From the NCBI GenBank assembly GCA_040878005.1, contig JBBDMW010000040.1:10022-74021 (forward strand): a stretch of 64,000 nucleotides of DNA, read 5' to 3'. Shown here in pieces: positions 50,716-60,277 of the stretch. Source of the DNA: JBBDMW01 sp040878005 (lineage in GTDB: Bacteria > Chloroflexota > Dehalococcoidia > Lucifugimonadales > Lucifugimonadaceae). The notes beneath the pieces were generated by a model. The model made no database searches and was not told the DNA's origin. It worked only from the letters and a program-made list of their open reading frames with translations. A program made the translations under genes and the position numbers. Numbering within the stretch: the first letter of the stretch is position 1; each line of letters starts with the position of its first letter.

Positions 50716-53700
50716 CTAGCCTTCGCCCATGCGCATGATCCGGTGAATCGACATGCGGTACACAGAAACCAGGATCGCTCCCACCACCAGGCCAAACACG
50801 GCCGTCAAAAGACCAAAGGTCACACTGAAGCCCAGCCAATCAATCTCAACCAGCATGGGCGGAACGGACGCCCCGCCTTCGCCGGAATTTGCAAGGTACG
50901 GCATTATCGTATTGCCCAACTGTGCGCCCATGAATATACCCAGGGCCACCGCAGCGCCTATCACCAGGATTTGTTCCAGCAAGACAAGCGAAAGTAACTG
51001 TCGCATGGACAGGCCCATAGTCCTCAGCAGCGCCAGTTCCGCCCGCCGTGCGTTGAATGACACCCTGGCATGAACCAGGAAGCCGATGGCGCTCACTACC
51101 AGCACCGTAAAGAAGGCCATGCCCAGCAGCGCCCGCCAGCCGGCTGATATGAGCGGGTCTATGCTTACGTTTGCCAGCATCTGTGAGCGGTCCAAGATGC
51201 CGGCATAATTGAGCCTGAGGGGATCAAGTGTATTCTCGATGCTCCGCAGCAATGCGTTTTCGCCAGCCTCAGCATCATCGCCAGTGCCTGCGGGATCTAC
51301 CGCGCTAATCCACGCCTCGTTGGGCTGCCGCTCCCCGGTTACCCTGCCCAGGTTCACTCGCTCATGGAATGCATCGCGGTCAGCAATCATGAACGGACGT
51401 TGGTCCGGATCAAGCGTTGGAAAGTAGTTCATCACCCCAGTGACGACCACCTCGGTTCGAACGGAATCCACACTGATCCGTAATTGCTCGCCCACTGCCG
51501 TCCCGTACTCGTTCAGGAATGACGGGCTTACCAGGACCGGCATGATCGGCTGGGCATCTCCAAGGGCGATGCCCCTCGACTCCAGGCCCGACGACTGCGT
51601 CCACCTGAACCGGCCAATGCCCGCCGCCGGATCACCTTCATCATCGATAGCCTGCGTGAAACCGTCACCGAGCGCCCCCTGGGATGGCCTCATCACCCTC
51701 CATTGGCCCAGGGAACTAAAATCCTCCACCACAGTGGAGGTGTCGCCTGTTCCGGTAAATGCCGTTATCTCGTCAATATCAATGGCGCCCGGGCTTATGC
51801 TTCCTCGCTGGAAGTTGGCTATCCCAATGGCGTGCAGAGTCAGTGGACCCTCCACTGCGAGCGGCGGCGTATTGCCTGATGGCTGCGGCCACACGCTTGC
51901 ACCCACGCTGCACCAGGCAAGCGGCTCGCCTTCGACTGGAATGGGACATGGGAACCTGTTCTGGTCAACAGACGTCGGAGTCAGATCGCCCAGCGGCAAC
52001 GTGTACCACCGGTTGTTCGCATCGCTCAACCGCGCAAAAACGCTGACGTTTTGTTGTTGAAGCAGCGGGCGCATGGTAACGCTCAGCCAGCGTGTCCCTT
52101 CTGGTAGCAAACGTCCTCCGGGCTCTCCAACTGCAATCTCCGAGAGCGCATCTTCGAATGATGTCCCGCCACCGAAATCATCGCGAGACCACGCCACGTC
52201 TTCCACCGTGCCCGGATCAACTCCTAGCACACTGAACTGCGTGCTGACGCTGCCGCCAATAATCGACCCCGTCTCTCTGTAGACCCCTGAAGCAGTCTCC
52301 ACTCCCTCTATTTGATTAAGCTGCTCGCCGGCGGAGAAGCTCACCCCTCCGGGCAGCGTGTTCATATTTGTAACCCTGAAGTCAGCGCCGGACTCGTACA
52401 GCGCACGCTCAACAGCACCGCGCTCCAGGGTGGAAGCAAAGCTTGCGGCAAATACTCCCAGTCCGGCAGTCAGGATGAGCAACAACGAAAGCCGTGCATG
52501 GTGCGCCGGGTTACGCGCCATCTGCCAGATGCCGAGGATGATTGATGGAGGCGCCAGGACGCTGCCATACCGGCTGGAGAGAGCCCGTCCGAGCAGGTCC
52601 ATGACCAGCGGAAACAGCCGCAGCAGGATCAGTCCTGCTGACACCAGGAAAATGGCCGGCACAGCCAGGACCAGTTGATTGACTCCCGTCTCGCCAAACA
52701 GGTCCACGGCCAGGAATGATCCCTGCTTGGAAAGCTGCCAGAACAGGAACAGCACCAGCCCCAGGATCCCCAGGTCCAGGTAATAGCGCTGGATGAATGC
52801 CAGGCGGGGAGGCCTTGCCCTCCCCCTCCGGTCGGTTAGCAATCCCAGCTTCGTGGCCCTGAGTGCAGGAATAAACAGGGCCGCCATGCTGAGCGCGCCG
52901 CCCAGCAGGGCCATCCGGTAAACGTTGACGGAGAGCGTTGCGGGCAATAGCTCACCACCGCTCAGGTCGGCATAAAAAGGCAGAGCGCCTATCAGGCTGA
53001 CCCCTGCCAGAGCCAGCAGCGGACCTATGGCCACCGCCAACACAGACAGCAGCGCCGCTTCCATGACGAACACTGCCAGGATCTGCGGGGCAGTGGCTCC
53101 ACGGCCCCGCAGCAGCGCCACCTCGCCGCGTTGCGAGTCCACCAGCAGAGATGCCAGCGTCACAACGTAATAGAGGACTACCAACACAATCAGGATCAGG
53201 ACGATGAACATCGGCAGGCGGTTGTAAAAGAGGTCTGTGTCAAACCCCAGCAGCACGGCCGGAAGGTCAGTCCGCAGCACGAAGCCATCCACAACCGCCC
53301 GAAGCTCCCGGTTGGTCACGGCTATGGTGTTGCGTATGTTCGCTGTGTCGGCGGCGCTGATACTGTCCGGCTCAACGTCTATGAACCATGCCAGGTCCGC
53401 CCCCATCCGCGGGAAGTACCCGGACATGCCATCCAGCAGCGTCTCTCGCGCCACGATGAACCGTGCAAATTGAAGGGACGGGCTGCGAGACCCGAACGAC
53501 TCATCGTAGATGCGCCACCGGTCCTCCGATGGGTCCGTCGGCTGAAATATGCCTACGACCTCGACCTCCAACCGGCGATTGACTTCATCCCAGTGGGGCC
53601 TGGCTGGCATGGAGCTGCCAATCGACAGGTCAAAGGCGTCTGCGGTCGCCCTGTCGATGATCGCCTCCACCACCAGCACCTCACCCGCTGGCGGCAGGTT

Positions 53701-54213
53701 CACCTGCGGCTGAGGACGTCGTCCTTCGATGATCGTGATCCAACTGTCGTCCATTGGAATAGTGATGCACGACACCCTGTTGCAGTCACACTCCACCATG
53801 ACCGGCTCGCCGTCGACGGTCGTAGGCGAGCCAGATGGCCGGCATGGGCACTCGTTGGCGGGCACCATTGGCGGCGGCTCATCCACAAAGAATGTCCAAC
53901 TCCTGACGCCTGAGGCCTGTCCGCTGGAGAACGGTTCAAGCCGGTTCAGGATTGTCCCCTCCATCACGTCATTGATCTCCCGCTCTGTCGAGCGGTTAAG
54001 GGGGGACTTGCCGGCCTCCACCAGCACATCAAGCTCAGAAGACGTAGCCGAGTTCAGCGTCCGGTCCAAGGCCAGGTCGCGGAGTGACTCGAAGTAGACG
54101 ACTGATGCCGCCATGATCGTGACAGCGAGTACCACGCCCACTACCACGGCGGAGAGGAGCCGCAGGTGCGCCAGTGTGCGCTTCAGGACCAGTTGCAGTG
54201 AGGTGCCAATCAT
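50716..54213 (-). CDS. Giant FtsX-domain ABC permease (1165 residues)
   Basis: Helix near 15-38, a large extracytoplasmic domain to about 330, a central block of helices (about 330-600) with FtsX-like sequence, a second external domain (about 610-1010) and three C-terminal helices (about 1025-1150) with the FtsX motif ALLRTMGLSMRQLL. This is a duplicated-FtsX layout, about twice the length of MacB. The first external domain has a Cys cluster near residues 140-165 (CPC and CDCNRVSC). It starts 12 nt after the other permease gene and precedes both ATPases, so they probably form one export or lipoprotein-handling machine. The cargo is unknown. Confidence 0.88.
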   Translation of the reverse strand: MIGTSLQLVLKRTLAHLRLLSAVVVGVVLAVTIMAASVVYFESLRDLALDRTLNSATSSELDVLVEAGKSPLNRSTEREINDVMEGTILNRLEPFSSGQASGVRSWTFFVDEPPPMVPANECPCRPSGSPTTVDGEPVMVECDCNRVSCITIPMDDSWITIIEGRRPQPQVNLPPAGEVLVVEAIIDRATADAFDLSIGSSMPARPHWDEVNRRLEVEVVGIFQPTDPSEDRWRIYDESFGSRSPSLQFARFIVARETLLDGMSGYFPRMGADLAWFIDVEPDSISAADTANIRNTIAVTNRELRAVVDGFVLRTDLPAVLLGFDTDLFYNRLPMFIVLILIVLVVLYYVVTLASLLVDSQRGEVALLRGRGATAPQILAVFVMEAALLSVLAVAIGPLLALAGVSLIGALPFYADLSGGELLPATLSVNVYRMALLGGALSMAALFIPALRATKLGLLTDRRGRARPPRLAFIQRYYLDLGILGLVLFLFWQLSKQGSFLAVDLFGETGVNQLVLAVPAIFLVSAGLILLRLFPLVMDLLGRALSSRYGSVLAPPSIILGIWQMARNPAHHARLSLLLILTAGLGVFAASFASTLERGAVERALYESGADFRVTNMNTLPGGVSFSAGEQLNQIEGVETASGVYRETGSIIGGSVSTQFSVLGVDPGTVEDVAWSRDDFGGGTSFEDALSEIAVGEPGGRLLPEGTRWLSVTMRPLLQQQNVSVFARLSDANNRWYTLPLGDLTPTSVDQNRFPCPIPVEGEPLAWCSVGASVWPQPSGNTPPLAVEGPLTLHAIGIANFQRGSISPGAIDIDEITAFTGTGDTSTVVEDFSSLGQWRVMRPSQGALGDGFTQAIDDEGDPAAGIGRFRWTQSSGLESRGIALGDAQPIMPVLVSPSFLNEYGTAVGEQLRISVDSVRTEVVVTGVMNYFPTLDPDQRPFMIADRDAFHERVNLGRVTGERQPNEAWISAVDPAGTGDDAEAGENALLRSIENTLDPLRLNYAGILDRSQMLANVSIDPLISAGWRALLGMAFFTVLVVSAIGFLVHARVSFNARRAELALLRTMGLSMRQLLSLVLLEQILVIGAAVALGIFMGAQLGNTIMPYLANSGEGGASVPPMLVEIDWLGFSVTFGLLTAVFGLVVGAILVSVYRMSIHRIMRMGEG

Positions 54214-54225
54214 GCCAGGTAGCGC

Positions 54226-57200
54226 CTATCCCCTGGCCCTGGTCAACATGTGCAGGGGCAGCCTCGGGTACGCCAGGAGGATTCCGCCAATGATGACCGC
54301 AGCCGTTAGAGCGACAACCCCGACCAACAGGGCAGGCTGTATCCAACTAGTCTGAAGCACAAATGGAGGAAGGAGAGCGCCCCCGGTTTCAGTGTGCGCC
54401 ATGGATGATACCGCCAGCCTGCTCACCATCAGCCCCGACACCAACCCCAGCGCAACGCCAAGCACAGCCACCAGGACGTGCTCCACCATCACAATCCTCA
54501 GGAACGCCCGCCGCGAAAGACCAAGCGCCAGAAGGTACGCAGAGTCGTGGCGAGTGCGCATGTTGTGGGCCGCCAGGTACGTCACGTACCCCAGGCATCC
54601 GGCAATTGCCGTAAGCGCCACGGCTATCAGCCCCATGCCACGCCAGCCTGCAACTGCAAGAGGATCGATGAGCGAACTCTGCAACAGGGCTGGCCTGTCA
54701 TACACGCGAGAGGTCGGGAACATGCTATGCAGCCCAGCCAGGGCCTGGCCGTGCTGCTCCGGGTCAGTGCTGACAAAGAGTTCATTCGGCTGGGCATCGC
54801 TCAACCCTCGCAGTTCAAGCATCTCCACCAGCCCGCGGACGTCTGCCAGGAGGAATATCGCCCGAGACGGGTCAAGGGTTGGGAACAGGTCAACGGTGTC
54901 CACTATCACCACAGGTACGAACGCTCCGCTCACAGATACCACGAAGGGCTCTCCCGGCCGCGCATTGGTGACCCCCAGGAAAGAGCTGCTCGCTATGACG
55001 GGCAGGGGGCCACCTGTGGCTGTGCGATATAACCCGCGTACTCCTCGGTCATTGCCGCGCCCCATCGTCACCCGAGCCATGTTGCCGCCATCGACCATCG
55101 TGTTCGAGCTTGGGACGATGACCAGCCCCGTATCCAATCCCTGTGATGTGGGGAGCGGCGTCCAGAGTTCCGCACTGTCAAAGTCGACTACCGTGGCTGT
55201 TTCACCATCTTCCGTGATGGCATGCAGGTCATCAATGTACATGGTTGCCGGGGTGCTTCCATCCGGCCCTGCCTGTTGAAAAGCCTGGAGCGACACCAGT
55301 TCGTAGGGCGCCTGCCCAGTCGGCATTGCAGCGTTGTGCAGTCGCCACTCTCCCTCGATCTGTCCAAACGTCACAGTCACAACACGGCCACGCACATCCC
55401 TCAGGATCGCCCACAGGAACATTGCATCAACGCGCGGGTCTGACATGACCCGCACTCCGAGTTCCTCGGCATCTTCCGGAATGTATATGGGTTCTGGCTT
55501 GACCCGCGCCTCCACCTGCCTCAGCAAATCTGCCAGGGGCTCATCAGCGAAATCATCCCTGAACCAGGCAACCTGTGGAAACTCCGTGATGTCCACGGCG
55601 AGCATTGTGAATTGTGACCCAACGGAAGTAGTCCCCACTTGGGCAGTCCTGCGGAAGGCCGGCGTGGCCAGTTCCACACCCGGGATGGCATTGGCCTCTT
55701 CCACCCGCCCCCTGTCCACCGGCCCGCGCTGGCTGTTGGGTGCAATGCGCAGGTCCGTGGCCGTCTCATACGAGATCTGGTCCATGCTGCTCCGCTGGAG
55801 CGTGGCGCCCAGCGTCCCGGATATCACACCAAGGCCCGCCGTAAAGACCAGCAGCAGAATCGGCCACGTGTACCAGTAGGGACTTCTGCCCAGCCGCCAG
55901 AAGCCAATTGCAGCCCAGGCAGAGTTTGACCTGGACGCAGCCAGTGAAACCAGCTTGGTCACCAGCGGAAACAACCTGAGGAATATGAGCACTATCGCGG
56001 CCAGGAAGATGGCTGGCGCAAACAGCAGTGTCAGGTCAACAGACGGACCGCCGTCCTCGCCGGACGTCACCACCGTCCCACGCGCTCTAAGTTCCCACCA
56101 GACCAGCCCGCCCAGCACCAGCAGCAATACATCAATGAAATAGCGCTGGAACAGCGGCGGCCGTTCCGGGCGGGACTCGGCCTCACGTTCGCCGGCAACT
56201 CCCCGTCTAGCGGCCGCAAGCGCCGGCGCCAGCAGTACCACGAACGCGGTGGCTCCGGCCGCAGCCGACCATGCCCACGCCACCCACGTCAGATCCACCG
56301 GCAGCGTATTCCCTGCGGTAATGGACTCGTATATAGGCAGCCTGCCCATCTGCGAAATGACCGCGGCGCTCAAAAGCGGAGTCGCCAGGACGGGGATGCC
56401 CACGAGCACAGCCGCCTCAAGAGCGTATAGCTTCGCGATCTGTAGAACGCTCAGGCCGCGACTGCGGAGCATCACTGTGTCGGAATCTCTCTTACGGGCC
56501 AGCAACCCCGCCACCAGGAAGAGGTAGTAGCCCACCGTGGCCGTTGCCAATGCCGCCATCAGCAGCATGGGAATCCTGGCGAACGTGATCCTGTTCTCCA
56601 GGCTCCTGAAGGCTGGCCGCAAAGAACTGAGGACAGTTGGCTGGACCACTTCGCGCGTGAGCTGCTGCTCAAACGCCTCCACCATGGATGCAATCTCGCC
56701 GGAGCGCATCTCACCCAGGACGGTTCGGTCTGTGTAGGTGATCCACGTGTAATTGGCGGGCAGGCCCGCGTTGACCGGACCAACACCATTGAAAATGGCA
56801 TCGCCAGACATGAACAGGCCCAGCGGAAGCCCGCGTCCCTCCACTATCGGCGTGGGCTCAAACAAGGGGCGGGTCAGCGCCAGCCAGAACTCCTCCGCCG
56901 GGTCAACCACACGGAATATCCCGGTAACTCTGACCCGAACGAGGCCCACGCCGCGCTGCTCAGGGACTGCCTCAAGGACGTCTCCAACCTGGACCTCCAG
57001 CGCCTCCGCCCGGGTTTCGTACACAGAGGCCTCGACCACGGTCACGCCGTCCACGGTTTCCACTACGTCCGATGGACTGCGGCCATCCACGTACGTGACG
57101 TGCTGGTCCATGTTCCTTATGAGATGGAAGGCGGCACGTGAAGCCAGTGGGTCTCTAAGGGCGCCGGTTTCAGTAGTCCCCCAGTAATGGGCGACGGTTT

Positions 57201-57513
57201 TCACCATCAGCCCTTGGTCACGCTCAACGCTTGACAGGTGATCAAGCTCTGCTTGCCGCACAGCGGCATCTGCGTCTTCAAACTCCGCTGCCTGGAGCGG
57301 CACCCACGGCGTGTTGACCTGGATATTGCCGTTGTACGGGCCTATCCGGCGGAGCTCCTCCTGCACGCCAATCTTCTCAAGCGAGCGGAGGTACACGGGA
57401 CCGCCGGACACAACCGCAGCCGCGATGACAATCCCGGTGAACGCGCCCAGTAACAGGCCAAGGTCTCCACGGCTGCGCCGTTTCACAAACTGCAAGAAAT
57501 TCAGTTGAGACAA
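54226..57513 (-). CDS. Giant FtsX-domain ABC permease (1095 residues)
   Basis: The start is TTG 57513 with AAGGA very close upstream, so the true start could be a few codons later. N-terminal helix at about 20-42, external domain to about 300, helices between about 310 and 570, a second external domain (about 575-950) and three C-terminal helices with SAYLLALGLSRRAFL. The order of parts matches the neighbour permease, although sequence identity is low. It is the first gene of the four-gene operon; 271 nt separate it from the divergent HtrA-like gene. It probably forms a heteromeric complex with the 1165-residue protein. Confidence 0.87.
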   Translation of the reverse strand: MSQLNFLQFVKRRSRGDLGLLLGAFTGIVIAAAVVSGGPVYLRSLEKIGVQEELRRIGPYNGNIQVNTPWVPLQAAEFEDADAAVRQAELDHLSSVERDQGLMVKTVAHYWGTTETGALRDPLASRAAFHLIRNMDQHVTYVDGRSPSDVVETVDGVTVVEASVYETRAEALEVQVGDVLEAVPEQRGVGLVRVRVTGIFRVVDPAEEFWLALTRPLFEPTPIVEGRGLPLGLFMSGDAIFNGVGPVNAGLPANYTWITYTDRTVLGEMRSGEIASMVEAFEQQLTREVVQPTVLSSLRPAFRSLENRITFARIPMLLMAALATATVGYYLFLVAGLLARKRDSDTVMLRSRGLSVLQIAKLYALEAAVLVGIPVLATPLLSAAVISQMGRLPIYESITAGNTLPVDLTWVAWAWSAAAGATAFVVLLAPALAAARRGVAGEREAESRPERPPLFQRYFIDVLLLVLGGLVWWELRARGTVVTSGEDGGPSVDLTLLFAPAIFLAAIVLIFLRLFPLVTKLVSLAASRSNSAWAAIGFWRLGRSPYWYTWPILLLVFTAGLGVISGTLGATLQRSSMDQISYETATDLRIAPNSQRGPVDRGRVEEANAIPGVELATPAFRRTAQVGTTSVGSQFTMLAVDITEFPQVAWFRDDFADEPLADLLRQVEARVKPEPIYIPEDAEELGVRVMSDPRVDAMFLWAILRDVRGRVVTVTFGQIEGEWRLHNAAMPTGQAPYELVSLQAFQQAGPDGSTPATMYIDDLHAITEDGETATVVDFDSAELWTPLPTSQGLDTGLVIVPSSNTMVDGGNMARVTMGRGNDRGVRGLYRTATGGPLPVIASSSFLGVTNARPGEPFVVSVSGAFVPVVIVDTVDLFPTLDPSRAIFLLADVRGLVEMLELRGLSDAQPNELFVSTDPEQHGQALAGLHSMFPTSRVYDRPALLQSSLIDPLAVAGWRGMGLIAVALTAIAGCLGYVTYLAAHNMRTRHDSAYLLALGLSRRAFLRIVMVEHVLVAVLGVALGLVSGLMVSRLAVSSMAHTETGGALLPPFVLQTSWIQPALLVGVVALTAAVIIGGILLAYPRLPLHMLTRARG

Positions 57514-57611
57514 TCCTTCACGAAAACGCTCGTAGCGAGGAGCTGCAAATAGTGTGCCTGCTGAATCTGACCGTCACCGTCTTCACATAGGGCGCAAAGC
57601 ATACATGCAAT

Positions 57612-57639
57612 TTGACTCGGCAGGCCAAAAGTAGACAAT
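57612..57639 (+). promoter_or_regulatory. Candidate promoter of the HtrA-like gene
   Basis: TTGACT (57612-57617) and GACAAT (57634-57639) are 16 nt apart. The predicted leader would be about 140 nt. Moderate consensus only. Confidence 0.3.
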
Positions 57640-57784
57640 TCCGGGACGCATCCAAATACCGGGGAACTGTTGTCCGGCGCTGCATCCTGTTTTCTGTGTT
57701 GCATGAGGCATACGCATCACAAACCATAGCGGTCGCATGATTACTGTTCTTGGTACATTCCCGCCTGGCACAAATTAAACCCAC

Positions 57785-58804
57785 ATGAATCGCCGGTTAT
57801 TCCTCGCCGTCCTCGTAGCAGCCCTTGTTGGCCTTGCCGCCTGCACAGAGGGCGAGACCCCTCCCTCGCCCTCTCCCACCGCAGGCCTGATCACGCCGCA
57901 AATCGTCGCAAGGCTGACTCCGTCAGTCGTTCAAATTGCGGTGGAGGGACTGGCCGGGCGCGGCGTGGGCACCGGCGTGGTTTACGACAACCGTGGACAC
58001 ATCCTCACCAACTGGCATGTGGTTAATGGAGCCACCGACGTCAGGATCGCCTCGGCATCAGGCACAATCCTGTCCGGAGAGTTGTTCAGGGCGGACCCTC
58101 TCATTGACCTGGCAATTATTCGGGTCAATTCCATTGCCCTTACTCCCGCTGTATTCGGCGACTCTGACGCCCTGTTGGCGGGCGAGGACGTCATAGCCAT
58201 TGGTCATGCGCTTGGATTGCCCGGCGGCCCAACAGTCAGCAAGGGAGTGATCAGCGCCCTGAACCGGACCATCCTCGGCGCCGAAGATGAGCAGTTGGCC
58301 GGGGTTATCCAGACAGATGCGCCCATCAACCAGGGCAACAGCGGCGGACCACTGGCAAACATGCGCGGGAAGGTAATTGGAATCAACACGGCCAAGACCT
58401 CAGCGGGTGAAGACATAGGCTTCGCCATAAACATCAACGCGGCGAGGGAAACTGTCGGCCGCCTGATCGAGCTGGGCCCGCCTCCGCCGCCCGGTTACCT
58501 CGGTGCTTTTGGGATAGACATCACTCCTGCGCTCGCTTCAGTGCCTGGGCTTCCGGTATCTTCAGGTTTCGGCGTGACGGAAGTGGAGCCTGCATCACCC
58601 GCTGCCCAGGCAGGGATACACGTGGATGACATCATCATCCGCATGGACAATGAGCCAATCCAGAACGGGGCTGCGTTGACCCAGTTCTTGCGGGAGCACC
58701 CGGCGGGCACTGTGGTAACCATGAGGGTGGTAAGGGGCAGCCGATTCGCTGGATTTATATTGCTCAGCACTGAAGTCACACTAGGCGAACGTGTCAATGG
58801 CTGA
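57785..58804 (+). CDS. HtrA/DegP-like serine protease lipoprotein
   Basis: 339 residues. The signal peptide ends in LAAC with lipid Cys20, then a Pro/Ser spacer. The trypsin-like domain has the triad H78 (TNWHVV), D108 (LIDLAII) and S186 (GNSGGPL). One PDZ domain covers about 245-335 (SPAAQAGIHVDDIIIRMD). It would sit on the outer face of the membrane and degrade or refold damaged exported proteins. It is divergent from the FtsX operon; a shared envelope-stress role is possible but not shown. Confidence 0.93.
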   Translation: MNRRLFLAVLVAALVGLAACTEGETPPSPSPTAGLITPQIVARLTPSVVQIAVEGLAGRGVGTGVVYDNRGHILTNWHVVNGATDVRIASASGTILSGELFRADPLIDLAIIRVNSIALTPAVFGDSDALLAGEDVIAIGHALGLPGGPTVSKGVISALNRTILGAEDEQLAGVIQTDAPINQGNSGGPLANMRGKVIGINTAKTSAGEDIGFAININAARETVGRLIELGPPPPPGYLGAFGIDITPALASVPGLPVSSGFGVTEVEPASPAAQAGIHVDDIIIRMDNEPIQNGAALTQFLREHPAGTVVTMRVVRGSRFAGFILLSTEVTLGERVNG

Positions 58805-58900
58805 CATGGAAACCGTTTTTGCGGGCAAGGCCGCCCTTCGCAGCGATGCGAGGTCTAAACTGCCGGTCGCGAACGCTGGAAGCGCTTGATTGGAGAAGAA

Positions 58901-59719
58901 ATGACAGATTCAGAACTGGCTGGCAAAGTGGCAATCGTCACAGGGGCGGGACGCATGCGCGGAATAGGGCACGCTGCGGCAGTTGTGCTGGCTCGCATGG
59001 GCGCAGACGTCGTAATGACGGGGACCGGACGGGATCCCGCAACGTTCCCGGATGACGAGAAGGCAGCCGGCTGGCAGGACATTCAATCTGTCGCTGCAGA
59101 GGTGCAGGAGCTTGGCCGCAGGGCGCTGCCCGTGGTCGTTGATATCACTGGCGCTTCACAGGTTCAGTCGCTGGTAGACCGCACGGTTTCCGAACTGGGA
59201 CGGCTCGACATCATCGTCAACAACGCCGCCGCCCCGTACGGCGCAGACCGTGTGCCGGTGATCGACCTTGAAGAAGAGCTCATGCGCCGGGTGATCGACG
59301 TGAAGCTCATTGGCACCTACCTGTGCTCACGTGCGGCGGCGCGCCAGATGATCAGGCAGGGCGATGGCGGACGCATCGTCAATCTTTCGTCCACGGCAGG
59401 CAAACGCGGCAATGCGAACACTGCTGCCTACAACGCCGCCAACTTCGCTGTCGACGGCTTCAGCCAGGCCCTCGCCAAGGAACTGGCCGAGCACAACATC
59501 ACGGTCAACTGTGTATGCCCCGGCCTGATCGAGACTGCCCGCATGGATCCCCTTGGCCGCGGTGATGTATGGGACGGCAGGATCCAGCAGATACCCATGG
59601 GACGCGTGGGCACTTACGAAGAGGTGGGTGAACTGATCGGATACCTGTGCAGCCCGCGCGCCGGGTACATAACCGGCCAGGCCATCAACATCAACGGCGG
59701 CACCGTAACCGAAAGGTAA
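58901..59719 (+). CDS. Short-chain dehydrogenase/reductase-like protein lacking the catalytic Lys
   Basis: 272 residues from ATG 58901 with GGAG 5 nt upstream. The Rossmann fold is intact: TGAGRMRGIG (14-23) for the cofactor, NNAA (107-110), and the C-terminal PGLIETARM and GQAININGG. Ser163/164 and Tyr177 are present, but the YxxxK motif reads YNAAN, so position 181 is Asn, not Lys. In classical SDRs this Lys lowers the Tyr pKa and holds the ribose. The protein may be inactive, slow, or use another residue. It follows the HtrA gene by 96 nt. Confidence 0.85.
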   Translation: MTDSELAGKVAIVTGAGRMRGIGHAAAVVLARMGADVVMTGTGRDPATFPDDEKAAGWQDIQSVAAEVQELGRRALPVVVDITGASQVQSLVDRTVSELGRLDIIVNNAAAPYGADRVPVIDLEEELMRRVIDVKLIGTYLCSRAAARQMIRQGDGGRIVNLSSTAGKRGNANTAAYNAANFAVDGFSQALAKELAEHNITVNCVCPGLIETARMDPLGRGDVWDGRIQQIPMGRVGTYEEVGELIGYLCSPRAGYITGQAININGGTVTER

Positions 59720-60277
59720 GCCGGACCGACACGATTCCGTGTGAAATCGCTGAATCCTGCGACTGATCTCCTTTGAGTTCGGTCTACACCTGTGCCAGCA
59801 TCTTGCGCCATGAGAGCAACGACAGGCACACCCGGAGACAGGCGCTGAAGATTCCATCAAGCTGGGTTAGGCGACGTTCGAGGAAACTGAGGCACCGGCA
59901 GTACGAGGCCATTCAGCGCATCGGCATATCCACAGCAGGGTCCCCGGTAGCGGGTGAGACCACGCTGTGCATTGCCTACATGTGCCCGTGGGCACATACG
60001 TGTGCGTCGGCCACGTACAGGCCCGCCCTTGTCAGCCAGCGGGACTGCCTGCGCCGATATCCTCCGGAGTCGCGCCCGGGACCGGGCCTGACTGAGCACG
60101 CACTGGATGTACTGGCCCAGCAGCGACAGAATGGCGTACGTCTCGGGGCCGTTACGATCGCCCTCCTGGATCAGTTCCGCCCATCTGGTCCAACTTCCAG
60201 CCTCGCTCAAAAACGCCCATCCCGGCCCATTTATGAAGGCGGGATACACGGGTCCGGACCACATCCACAGTCACCGG
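59720..60277. other. Intergenic region after the SDR gene, mostly unassigned
   Basis: About 560 nt between two convergent genes. One minus-strand frame (59857-60264) is listed as a doubtful gene. No RNA, repeat or terminator is convincing. Confidence 0.5.
59857..60264 (-). CDS. Doubtful hypothetical protein
   Basis: 135 codons starting 14 nt after the stop of the hydrolase gene. GGGAGG lies 17 nt before the ATG, too far for efficient use. The first 65 residues have plausible protein composition; the rest is Arg/Cys-rich and looks non-coding. I recognise no family. It may be the worn remnant of a gene. Confidence 0.25.
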   Translation of the reverse strand: MWSGPVYPAFINGPGWAFLSEAGSWTRWAELIQEGDRNGPETYAILSLLGQYIQCVLSQARSRARLRRISAQAVPLADKGGPVRGRRTRMCPRAHVGNAQRGLTRYRGPCCGYADALNGLVLPVPQFPRTSPNPA

